Source of the DNA: UBA5364 sp050259235
Lineage (GTDB): Bacteria > Bacillota_I > Bacilli_A > RF39 > UBA660
Assembly (NCBI GenBank): GCA_050259235.1
Contig: JBLNAG010000005.1
Coordinates: forward strand, 186,001-250,000
Length of the DNA: 64,000 bases
Direction: 5' to 3'
The notes beneath the pieces were generated by a model. The model was not told the DNA's origin, made no database searches, and saw nothing but the letters and a program-made list of their open reading frames with translations. Positions 7,415 through 15,174 of this stretch are shown here, one piece after another (the first letter of the stretch is position 1; every line of letters begins with the position of its first letter). A program made the position numbers and the translations under genes.

Positions 7415-9106
7415 ATGAACAATATAATTAATGAAAGAATTACAATATTTGAGGCTCTTGAAAATATAGAAAAAGGGAAATATGTAATGCCCGCATTTCA
7501 AAGACAATATGTTTGGAGTATGGAACAAATTGAAAAATTATGGGATTCAATTTTGCTTGGTTATCCTATTTCAACTTTCTTATTTTGGCACGTTGATTCT
7601 TCGAATGTTACTAACGATACATATTTTTGTAGTTTTTTAAAAAATGTAACATTTGATTGTAGAAAAGTAGCAGATAGTGTTAATTATGATTTGACAGGAA
7701 TTGACTTCAATTATACGGATACTGCAATATTAGATGGCCAGCAACGTTTAACTTCATTATTTTTATCATTGTATGGGCAAGCTAATATACGACAAAAACA
7801 TGCAAGAAGAAACAGTGGAGCTTCTATTCGTGCGGAACTTCTTATTGAATTAAACGAAAGTAGGCTTACTAATGATGAGGAAGAATACAATAGTAAAAAA
7901 TTTGATATTGTATTCAGTGATAAAATAGGTAGAATTAGTCCAACTCAATTTAAAGTTCGAGATATTTTAAAGGCTGAATTTCGTAACGATAATACCAGAG
8001 AAAATGCTATCGAGGAAGTTATAAAAAATGTACCACAAGCCAGCAAAGAATATGCGCGTGATATTTTAAATAAATTATATAGTAGAATATTTGAAGAAAA
8101 ATTGGTTGGATATACAGAAATAAAAAATATGGGCGTTGATGATGCACTAGAAATGTTTGTTCGTTTTAATAGTGGTGGTAAAGCACTTAAAAAATCAGAA
8201 ATTACTATGTCGATATTAGAAGCATACTGGCCAAGCGCCAGAACTGTTTTTGGTAATGTATTAGTTAATTCTTATCAAGAATTTGATACAGATTTCATTA
8301 TTAGATCAGCGTTGATGCTTTATGGTGATGTTGTAAAGTCAAATATTAACAAATTAATTGCCGACAATCTAAAAAATAATTGGAATGAATTTGTAAATAC
8401 ATTAAACAAATTGGATGAATTGTTGAGAAAATTAAAAATTGATGTTAATCGTTTTTCTACTGGATGGAATGTACTATTACCTATAATGTATTACATTCAT
8501 TATAACGATAGATATGTAGATAACGAAAGTGCTATAAAATCATACCTTATGAGAGCAAGTCTATTTACTTATTTCCAATCTGGAACTACTAGCAAATTGC
8601 AACAAATGAAAAGTTATATTAATAATTATGATTATGAAATAACAATTGATATGCTTGAACAAATCAATGATTTAAGAGTTTCAGAAGCTAAAATAGAAGA
8701 TATTCTTAATGAAAATAAAGGAAGTAGAGTCGCAGGTGAGGTCTTATACTATTTAGGGACTGAATGGATAAATAAGAATTATCGTTATGAGCAGGACCAT
8801 CTTCATCCTTTTGCTAGATTTGATTCAACAAAACCAGTATCAATTACTAATGAAGATTGGATTAGATGGCGTGGAATGAGAAACAAATTACCTAACTTGC
8901 ATCTCCTAGAAGGTCGTACAAATGGAAGTAAAAATGATATGCGATTAGTTGATTATTGTAATGATATGAACGATGAACAAAAAAGAAGCTTTTATGAAGA
9001 GGCTATTATTCCTGAAAACGTATCATTAGAGTTTGAAAACTTTAAAGTATTCTATGATGAACGTAAAAAATTGCTTGCTGAAAAAATAAAAAATTTACTT
9101 GGATAA
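7415..9106 (+). CDS. DUF262/DUF1524 GmrSD-like restriction protein
   Basis: A 563-aa single-chain protein of the GmrSD/BrxU type, which in characterised members destroys modified phage DNA using NTP hydrolysis. The N-terminal DUF262 (ParB-like NTPase) part shows YVMPAFQRQYVW, the LWDSILLGYPI segment and the hallmark DGQQRLTSL, later FVRFNSGGKAL. The C-terminal DUF1524-like HNH nuclease part shows DHLHPFARFD, then NKLPNLHLLEGRTNGSKND. Both halves look intact. GC content and codon use are slightly richer than in the neighbours. The region downstream holds arm-type repeats and a tRNA 3'-half remnant, suggesting it arrived by tRNA-directed integration. Anti-phage defence is inferred. Confidence 0.85.
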   Translation: MNNIINERITIFEALENIEKGKYVMPAFQRQYVWSMEQIEKLWDSILLGYPISTFLFWHVDSSNVTNDTYFCSFLKNVTFDCRKVADSVNYDLTGIDFNYTDTAILDGQQRLTSLFLSLYGQANIRQKHARRNSGASIRAELLIELNESRLTNDEEEYNSKKFDIVFSDKIGRISPTQFKVRDILKAEFRNDNTRENAIEEVIKNVPQASKEYARDILNKLYSRIFEEKLVGYTEIKNMGVDDALEMFVRFNSGGKALKKSEITMSILEAYWPSARTVFGNVLVNSYQEFDTDFIIRSALMLYGDVVKSNINKLIADNLKNNWNEFVNTLNKLDELLRKLKIDVNRFSTGWNVLLPIMYYIHYNDRYVDNESAIKSYLMRASLFTYFQSGTTSKLQQMKSYINNYDYEITIDMLEQINDLRVSEAKIEDILNENKGSRVAGEVLYYLGTEWINKNYRYEQDHLHPFARFDSTKPVSITNEDWIRWRGMRNKLPNLHLLEGRTNGSKNDMRLVDYCNDMNDEQKRSFYEEAIIPENVSLEFENFKVFYDERKKLLAEKIKNLLG

Positions 9107-9372
9107 TCTTGAACTTATTTTAAAATGCATATAAATATAAACTTATTAATTTAAATAACTTAATTATGTGCTAGTAAAAGCGCCACCATTTCGCCGCCAT
9201 TTTTTAAAATAAAGGGCAATTTTGCAAAATAAATAAAAATAACAAGATAACAACAACCCCAATAAATACAATGGAATGCGACGTTTTAAGATAAACCACA
9301 ATACCAACTATGGAGCACTCTTAATCAGTGGGTCGGGAGTTTAAGTACACCTCGGGTGACACAAATGAAATC
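9107..9372 (+). other. Non-coding scar of a tRNA-directed integration
   Basis: No gene is seen. The stretch holds two tandem 11-base repeats CGCC(A/G)CCATTT (9181-9191, 9192-9202) of the kind integrases use as arm sites, and a tRNA-like 3' half at 9312-9363. That half contains the Lys-type anticodon loop CTCTTAA, the variable-region GGGTC, a degraded T-arm and a GTGACACA tail in place of CCA. The T-stem no longer pairs, so it is not a functional tRNA. Confidence 0.55.
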
Positions 9373-9402
9373 AAAGATTGTGAGGAATCATGATCTTTTT
9401 TT
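9373..9402 (+). terminator. Terminator with csaA-like core
   Basis: An 11-bp stem with two wobbles (9373-9383 with 9388-9398) and a T-run. It shares GATTGTGAGG with the terminator at 6457. Confidence 0.65.
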
Positions 9403-9475
9403 GTTATTGAAATAAAAAAGTGTTATAATTATGATAATTAATGGTGCTTATACCATCAAGTTCTAATGAAAAAAT

Positions 9476-9784
9476 TTGGGAGTGATTAGTATTAAAGCAG
9501 TAAAAGAAAAAAGAAAACCATATAACGGTTATGAAGAATTTTATTTAAATGGCCAACAAATTAGAGACTATTTTAAAAATAGTTATGAACTTTTTGGGAG
9601 ACATCACTCTCAAGTTTCAAGTTATAAGATAAATTTTAAAAAATTTTATCCCCTGGTAAAAGACGATACATTATATAGAATTTTTATTAGTAAAAATTTT
9701 TGTATTATATTAGATAATTTAACAGATGATAAAATATATTTTTTTGGATATACAAATGATAAACCAAAATGGGCTAAAGATTAA
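9476..9784 (+). CDS. Small orphan protein
   Basis: Unrecognised 102-aa soluble protein, basic in the first third and rich in Tyr, Phe and Asp, with no membrane segment. The start is unclear. The TTG at 9476 has no ribosome binding site of its own. GGGAG at 9478-9482 could serve an ATT at 9491. A GTG at 9482 is also in frame. A TATAAT box lies near 9423 and a good terminator follows. The real N-terminus may be a few residues shorter. Confidence 0.55.
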   Translation: MGVISIKAVKEKRKPYNGYEEFYLNGQQIRDYFKNSYELFGRHHSQVSSYKINFKKFYPLVKDDTLYRIFISKNFCIILDNLTDDKIYFFGYTNDKPKWAKD

Positions 9785-9787
9785 CGG

Positions 9788-9814
9788 AAAGAGGAAATTT
9801 ATTCCTCTTTTTTA
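9788..9814 (+). terminator. Terminator after the small orphan gene
   Basis: A 9-bp hairpin AAAGAGGAA/TTCCTCTTT with an ATTTA loop and a T-run. Confidence 0.8.
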
Positions 9815-9912
9815 GTGGTACATTCCAATACTTTATTATTAGGATTTGAGATGGAAATAATTTTAATTAAATAATTATTTAAAAAAATGAATTAATTCTT
9901 TATTCTTCACAC

Positions 9913-10007
9913 AAAAAAGAACAGCCCCCTGAGACTGTTCCATAAAAGAATAAAAAGGGGTTGGCTAGTGTGACACTAGCTCCAATTCGCCTAATCCGAA
10001 TTGGCAA
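9913..10007 (-). ncRNA. Candidate small RNA, about 95 nt
   Basis: On the minus strand a consensus promoter (TTGACA, 17-base spacer, TAGTAT) is followed by about 95 bases with no useful reading frame. They hold three hairpins: CCAATTCG/CGAATTGG (8 bp, 7-base loop), GCTAGTG/CACTAGC (7 bp), and a terminator GAACAG/CTGTTC ending in T6 (9913-9918). A single-stranded AACCCC segment lies between hairpins 2 and 3, and the terminator loop contains GGGGG, so the two could pair or compete for ribosome binding sites. I do not recognise it as a known RNA family. Promoter, compact structure and terminator together make a real sRNA gene likely. Confidence 0.75.
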
Positions 10008-10012
10008 TGTCT

Positions 10013-10041
10013 ATACTAATCCAAAAATAGTGTTTTGTCAA
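10013..10041 (-). promoter_or_regulatory. Promoter of the 9913-10007 small RNA
   Basis: Reading the minus strand: -35 TTGACA (10041-10036), 17-base spacer, -10 TAGTAT (10018-10013). Confidence 0.8.
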
Positions 10042-10082
10042 TACTATTTTTTTTATTTATTATAAAAAATAAGTATTTCTTA

Positions 10083-10111
10083 TTGAAAACCAAACAATTG
10101 TTTGTTATAAT
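10083..10111 (+). promoter_or_regulatory. recG promoter
   Basis: -35 TTGAAA (10083-10088), 17-base spacer, -10 TATAAT (10106-10111), then AGGTG before the ATG at 10127. It is back to back with the small-RNA promoter. Confidence 0.8.
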
Positions 10112-10126
10112 TAAACTAGGTGATTT

Positions 10127-12124
10127 ATGAAAACAATAGAAACCTTAAAAGGAATAGGGCCTAAGACATTAAGTTTATTAAATAAAATAGGTATTCAAGA
10201 TAGTGAAGATTTAATTACATATTATCCTTTTAGATATGATGTTTTACAAAGAAGTAATATTTCAGAATTAAAACAAGATGATAAAATAATAATAGATGGA
10301 ATAGTAGAAAATGTTCCTTCTTTATATCGTTTTAAATCAAGAATGGATAAAATGACTTTTAGATTTAATACTGGGGATATGCTACTAACAATTGTTATTT
10401 ATAATAGAGGATTTTTAAAAGGAAAGATTGTTCCTGGTACTAAGTTAATTATAATAGGTAAATATGATAAGTTACATAATACAATAGTAGCTAATGATTT
10501 AAGATTTGGTTTATTAAATGATGTACCTAAAATAGAACCTGTTTATCATACAACTTATGGTTTATCTACTAAACAAATAAGTAGTTATATTAATCAAGTA
10601 ATAGTAGATGATTTTGAAGTTATGTCATATGTACCATTATATTTAAGTGAAAAATATAATTTTATTTCTAAGGAAAATAGTATTAAAATAGTTCATAATC
10701 CTAGTGATCAAGTTACTTTAAATAAATCATTAAATTATTTAAAGTATGAAGAATTATTTATGTTTATGCTTAAAATGAATTATTTAAAGAATAATAAAAA
10801 TATTAAACAAGGATTAGCAAGAACAGTAGATTATAAGTTAGTTGAAGAATTTATAAGTAAATTACCATTTAAATTAACAGAAGATCAAGAAAAGAGTGTA
10901 AATGAAATATCTAAAGATTTAATTAGTAGTAATCGTATGAATAGGTTATTACAAGGAGATGTTGGTTCAGGTAAAACAATTGTAGCTATGATAGGTATGT
11001 ATATTAATTACTTAAGTGGTTATCAAACAGCTTTAATGGTACCAACTGAAATATTAGCTAGTCAACACTTTGAAAGTGCTTTAAAGTTATTTAAAGATTA
11101 TGATATTAAAATAGAATTATTAAAAGGTAAAATAAAAGCTAAAGATAAGAAAAATATATATGAAGGTTTATCTAATGGTAGTATTGATATTATTATTGGT
11201 ACTCATGCTTTAATTCAAGAAGAAGTAAAATATCATAATTTAGGGTTAGTTATAACTGATGAGCAACACCGTTTTGGAGTAAATCAAAGAGGTAACTTAA
11301 AAAATAAAGGAGTAACACCTGATGTTTTATATATGAGTGCTACACCAATACCTCGTACTTACGCATTAAGTTTATATGGTGATATGGATATATCTAATAT
11401 TAAGACAATGCCTAAAGGAAGAAAAGACATTATTACTTATTTAAAAAATACTAATGAAATAACTGATGTATTAAGTTTAATGTATCAAGAATTAAAACAA
11501 AATCATCAAATATATGTAATAGCTCCTTTAATTGAAGAAAGTGAAAAAATAGATTTAGAAAATGTTTATGAACTAGAAGCTAAGATGCAAAAAGCTTTTG
11601 GCAAATTATATAATATTGGTGTATTACATGGTAAGCTAGATAATGCATCTAAAAATAAAATAATGGATGATTATAAAAATAATAACATTCAAATATTAAT
11701 TAGTACTACTGTAATTGAAGTAGGAATAGATGTACCTAACGCTACTATGATAGTTATATTTGATAGTTATAGATTTGGATTATCAGCATTACATCAATTA
11801 AGAGGAAGAGTAGGAAGAAGTGAATTACAATCGTATTGTGTTTTAATTAGTGAATATGAAAAAGAAAGATTGAATATTCTTACTAAGACTAATGATGGAT
11901 TTAAAGTAAGTGAAGAAGACTTTAGATTAAGAGGTAGTGGGGATCTATTTGGAATTAAACAAAGTGGAGATATGTGTTTCATGCTTGCGGACATAAAAAA
12001 AGACTTCAATATATTACTTAAAGCTAAAGAAGATAGTGAAGAATTCTTAAATAGTAAAGACTATGTTAATCCTATATATTCATTTATTAAAGATAGAATA
12101 GAAAGGGTAAATAATTTAGATTAA
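10127..12124 (+). CDS. recG: ATP-dependent DNA helicase RecG
   Basis: Branch-migrating helicase of 665 aa that processes stalled replication forks and Holliday junctions. The N-terminal wedge (OB-fold) domain starts with LKGIGPKTLSLLNKIGI and YYPFRYD. The helicase motifs follow: Walker A GDVGSGKTIVA, TDEQHRFGVNQR (DEQH box), MSATPIPRT, TVIEVGIDVPNAT and QLRGRVGRSELQSYC. The C-terminus has EEDFRLRGSGDLFGIKQSG. Length and motif order are those of normal RecG. It is flanked by two small-RNA genes and has its own promoter; no terminator of its own is evident before the second small RNA. Confidence 0.96.
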   Translation: MKTIETLKGIGPKTLSLLNKIGIQDSEDLITYYPFRYDVLQRSNISELKQDDKIIIDGIVENVPSLYRFKSRMDKMTFRFNTGDMLLTIVIYNRGFLKGKIVPGTKLIIIGKYDKLHNTIVANDLRFGLLNDVPKIEPVYHTTYGLSTKQISSYINQVIVDDFEVMSYVPLYLSEKYNFISKENSIKIVHNPSDQVTLNKSLNYLKYEELFMFMLKMNYLKNNKNIKQGLARTVDYKLVEEFISKLPFKLTEDQEKSVNEISKDLISSNRMNRLLQGDVGSGKTIVAMIGMYINYLSGYQTALMVPTEILASQHFESALKLFKDYDIKIELLKGKIKAKDKKNIYEGLSNGSIDIIIGTHALIQEEVKYHNLGLVITDEQHRFGVNQRGNLKNKGVTPDVLYMSATPIPRTYALSLYGDMDISNIKTMPKGRKDIITYLKNTNEITDVLSLMYQELKQNHQIYVIAPLIEESEKIDLENVYELEAKMQKAFGKLYNIGVLHGKLDNASKNKIMDDYKNNNIQILISTTVIEVGIDVPNATMIVIFDSYRFGLSALHQLRGRVGRSELQSYCVLISEYEKERLNILTKTNDGFKVSEEDFRLRGSGDLFGIKQSGDMCFMLADIKKDFNILLKAKEDSEEFLNSKDYVNPIYSFIKDRIERVNNLD

Positions 12125-12141
12125 TTTGTTTGGATTTATTA

Positions 12142-12170
12142 TTGACTTTTAAATCTATTATCTTTATAAT
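12142..12170 (+). promoter_or_regulatory. Promoter of the 12177-12276 small RNA
   Basis: -35 TTGACT (12142-12147), 17-base spacer, -10 TATAAT (12165-12170). Confidence 0.85.
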
Positions 12171-12176
12171 TATGAT

Positions 12177-12276
12177 AGCGTGATAAATAAATCACGCGGG
12201 TATCCCTATGATTATAAACAGTTGTAGGGGTACTCAACCAAAACCCCCTGAAGGAGCCGAGAGGCTCCGTTTTTTT
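12177..12276 (+). ncRNA. Candidate small RNA, about 100 nt
   Basis: A consensus promoter is followed by a compact non-coding transcript. Hairpin 1 is GCGTGAT/ATCACGC (7 bp, 6-base loop). Hairpin 2 is an 11-bp stem pairing GGGTATCCCTA with TAGGGGTACTC (two G-T pairs) across a 16-base loop. An unpaired AAAACCCCCTGA segment follows, and then the terminator GGAGCC/GGCTCC with T7. I do not recognise the family; it is not 4.5S, 6S or tmRNA. The exposed CCCCC resembles the AACCCC of the small RNA upstream of recG and could pair with G-rich ribosome binding sites. Confidence 0.75.
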
Positions 12277-12383
12277 GCATATATAAATAATCATTGACAT
12301 AAAAATGTAAAAAAATGCTATTTTTGTTTAAAAACAATAAAAAAAGATGTATAATATGTAATCAATTAGTTGGGGGTGTTTTG

Positions 12384-13145
12384 ATGAAGAGTAGTAATAA
12401 CAAAAAAGCGCTAGAATTTTTTCAAAAAAATTATACTTGGCTTATTGCTGTTGCAACTGTAGTAGGAATTATTATTTCAAATATATTTAAATTTGTTGAA
12501 TATATAACTGCAAATGTATATTTTTCATATTATGGTTTGAACATTAATTTATATAAGTATGATGATAGAAACTTTTTCTACGGGTTATGCTTATCTTTAT
12601 TGTTTATGCTTGCTTCATATTCTTTAATATATTGTATTAGGCAATTATACTTAGACTGTAAAAACAAAATTTTCAAATTCAATAGATTTATTAGTAATTT
12701 TTTAGTTATCGCAATGTCAAATATTTATATAATTTCTATATCTAATATAGAGTTAACGATATCAAATTTGTCTATTAATTTTTTAGTATTAGTATTATTT
12801 GAATTTATACTTTCTATAATAATTTTCAAAGTAATACCTAACGAAAATATAAAAAATGATTCAAAGTATTATATAATTACTTATTTTAAGTTGCTTCCTT
12901 TTTTAATAATAATATTTTTAGTTCTTGTTTCAATAAGAGCCAATATTTTGTTATTTTATAATAAGAATTACAGGATTATTGACAACAATAAAGTAATTGT
13001 TTATTCAAATAATGACTATTATTTAACACTTGATTGCAAAATTAAAAAATCGAGCATTGTTATTTATAAAGGTACTCAAAATAAAATAAGTAATGAAAAT
13101 GTTTATAGCATATTAATGAATTATGAAAAAGTTCAAATTAAATAG
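12384..13145 (+). CDS. Multi-pass membrane protein of unknown function
   Basis: Unrecognised 253-aa protein with about five hydrophobic segments (roughly residues 18-45, 70-95, 112-135, 138-158 and 178-205). These are followed by a 50-residue polar C-terminal tail with a small beta-rich look. The start is ATG 12384 because GGGGGTG lies just upstream; the in-frame ATG at 12315 has no such site. It is separated from the type III restriction genes by a terminator, so it is not in their operon, but it opens the accessory block. No homology is claimed. Confidence 0.7.
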   Translation: MKSSNNKKALEFFQKNYTWLIAVATVVGIIISNIFKFVEYITANVYFSYYGLNINLYKYDDRNFFYGLCLSLLFMLASYSLIYCIRQLYLDCKNKIFKFNRFISNFLVIAMSNIYIISISNIELTISNLSINFLVLVLFEFILSIIIFKVIPNENIKNDSKYYIITYFKLLPFLIIIFLVLVSIRANILLFYNKNYRIIDNNKVIVYSNNDYYLTLDCKIKKSSIVIYKGTQNKISNENVYSILMNYEKVQIK

Positions 13146-13185
13146 AAAATTCTATCAGTAGGTGAATTTTGGTCATAAATTAAAA

Positions 13186-13221
13186 AATAGGTTAGAGAGT
13201 AGACTCTAATCTTTTATTTTT
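13186..13221 (+). terminator. Terminator after the membrane protein gene
   Basis: A 9-bp stem AGGTTAGAG/CTCTAATCT with one wobble, followed by a T-rich tail. Confidence 0.75.
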
Positions 13222-13512
13222 ATTTAATATGATATATAATGTATTTAGGCGATGAATAACGGTTAGAAATTTCAGACTGATTTTCAGTTTATTTACTTCT
13301 AACTATATATAAATTACACGGGATAAATAAAAGCTTAGATTTTTTGAGAAAATATTTTGAATATTAATTTTATCTTAGAAAAGAAGATAATTGAAATAAA
13401 TTAATATGAAGAAGAAAACCAAAATTTATAAAAATAGTGTAATAGAATGATGGCACAAGAGGAGATAGTATATACAGATATTTACTGTTATAGCATCACA
13501 AACGGAGGTAAA
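13222..13512 (+). other. Leader region of the type III restriction operon
   Basis: No gene is supported; an in-frame ATG at 13447 has no ribosome binding site. The region contains a nested hairpin: outer arms GTTAGAA/TTCTAAC (about 13262-13306) around an inner ACTGA/TCAGT hairpin. A TATAAT-like box lies near 13230. It may be an mRNA leader structure for mod. Confidence 0.4.
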
Positions 13513-15174
13513 ATGAAAACAAAAAACAAATTAGAATTAAAATGGATTGGCAAAGACGAGAAAAAGAAAATAGAACCGCGGATTTTAGTTGAAGATATAG
13601 AAAAATCTTATGGAGACGTTAATTCGGGTAACTTATTAATACACGGAGATAACCTTTTAGCTTTAAAATCACTAGAACAAGACTATTTTGGGAAGATTAA
13701 ATGTATATATATAGATCCTCCCTTTAATACAGGTGCGGCTTTTGAACTTTATAATGACAATATTGAACATAGTATATGGATTAATTTGATGTATTATAGA
13801 ATTAAAATTTTACATAATTTGTTATCAAATGATGGTGTGTTGCTTATTGAATTAGATGACAATGAGGCACCTTATTTAAGAATAGTATTAGATGAGATTT
13901 TTGGTAGAAATAAATTTGTTGCAAATATATGTGTTAAATCTAACAATATCTCTGGAGCAAAGACTGCAAATAAAGAAAAAACTATTTTAAGAAATAAGGA
14001 TAATATTATTGTCTATAAAAAGAGTGATACCTTAACTGTTAATCCACAGTATGTTGAAAGAACGAAATGGGACACACATTATAACACATATATTAATTTT
14101 GAAGGCGATAAGGTAAAAGAAAGTTTAAAATTAAAAGACGTTTTAATTAATAAAGGAATAATCAAATCAGATCAAACAATTAAGGAAGATATTATAAATG
14201 ATAAAAATTTTTATAAATTTATAATAGAAAACCAAGGTAATATATGCCGTCTTGTTAATTCTATTCCTGCTGAAATGAAAGAGGAAAGTTTAAAATATCC
14301 TGATGAAATAATTACATATATTGATAACAATAATAAAAAACATTATGCATATAATGGAAATCGAATATCATTTTTAAAATCATCTATTACGAAAATAGAT
14401 GGCGAAGAAAAATTTTCGCAATTATTAGGAGATTTATGGATTGATATAGATTTTCAAAATACGCAAAATGAAGGTGGAGTATCCTTTCCGGCAAGTAAAA
14501 AACCAGAATATTTGATTAGAAGAATTTTAAATTTATTTACTAATAGAGGAGATTATGTTTTAGATTCGTTTCTTGGTAGCGGTACAACTTGTGCTGTAGC
14601 ACAAAAAATGGGACGAAAATGGATAGGGATAGAAATGGGAAATCATATTTATTCTCATTGTATTCCAAGGTTAAATAGTATTATTGATGGAAAAGACAAC
14701 TCAGGGATTAGTAAGTATGTTGATTTCAAAAAAGGGGGAGGATATAAATTTTATGAATTGGCGCCATCCTTATTAAATAAAGATAAATATGGTAATTGGA
14801 TTATTTCAACTGAATATGATGCGGATATGTTGGCTGAAGCTATGTGCATTCATAATGGCTTTAAATATATTAAAGATCAGGATACGTTTTATAAGCAAGG
14901 ATTTTCTACAGAAAGGGATTATATATTTACAACTACTAATTATGTGACTGTACATTATCTGGACATGATTAATGAGTGTATGAATAGTAAGGAAAGTCTA
15001 TTAATATGTTGCAAATCTTTTGATGAAGAGTGTTTAACAAGATATAAAAATATTTCCATTCAAAAAATACCTCAATCAATATTGAAAAAATATGAATTTG
15101 GTGATGTTGACTACACACTAAATATTAATGATTTAGAAGAAGAGGTGGATGATGATGAACAATCCTTCTATTGA
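13513..15174 (+). CDS. mod: Type III restriction-modification system, adenine methyltransferase (Mod)
   Basis: N6-adenine methyltransferase of the beta class, 553 aa, giving the type III complex its sequence specificity and protecting host DNA. Visible are LLIHGDNLLALKSL, the catalytic motif IDPPFNTG (DPPF instead of the usual DPPY), and the SAM-binding motif LDSFLGSGTTCAVAQ near residue 360 with RKWIGIEMG. The target-recognition region lies between these. The start is ATG 13513, preceded by GGAGG; this removes 22 residues from the longest frame. Its 3' end overlaps the start of res by about 20 bases, as expected for coupled mod-res genes. Confidence 0.93.
   Translation: MKTKNKLELKWIGKDEKKKIEPRILVEDIEKSYGDVNSGNLLIHGDNLLALKSLEQDYFGKIKCIYIDPPFNTGAAFELYNDNIEHSIWINLMYYRIKILHNLLSNDGVLLIELDDNEAPYLRIVLDEIFGRNKFVANICVKSNNISGAKTANKEKTILRNKDNIIVYKKSDTLTVNPQYVERTKWDTHYNTYINFEGDKVKESLKLKDVLINKGIIKSDQTIKEDIINDKNFYKFIIENQGNICRLVNSIPAEMKEESLKYPDEIITYIDNNNKKHYAYNGNRISFLKSSITKIDGEEKFSQLLGDLWIDIDFQNTQNEGGVSFPASKKPEYLIRRILNLFTNRGDYVLDSFLGSGTTCAVAQKMGRKWIGIEMGNHIYSHCIPRLNSIIDGKDNSGISKYVDFKKGGGYKFYELAPSLLNKDKYGNWIISTEYDADMLAEAMCIHNGFKYIKDQDTFYKQGFSTERDYIFTTTNYVTVHYLDMINECMNSKESLLICCKSFDEECLTRYKNISIQKIPQSILKKYEFGDVDYTLNINDLEEEVDDDEQSFY

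Noticed and set aside
9312..9363. Functional tRNA gene
   Set aside because: The 5' half and D-arm are missing and the T-stem does not pair; it is at best a remnant.
12177..12276. 4.5S (SRP) RNA or 6S RNA
   Set aside because: The conserved SRP tetraloop region and the long 6S bulged hairpin are absent, and the length is wrong for 6S.
13447..13512. Longer N-terminus of Mod
   Set aside because: No ribosome binding site precedes the ATG at 13447, while GGAGG sits before ATG 13513.
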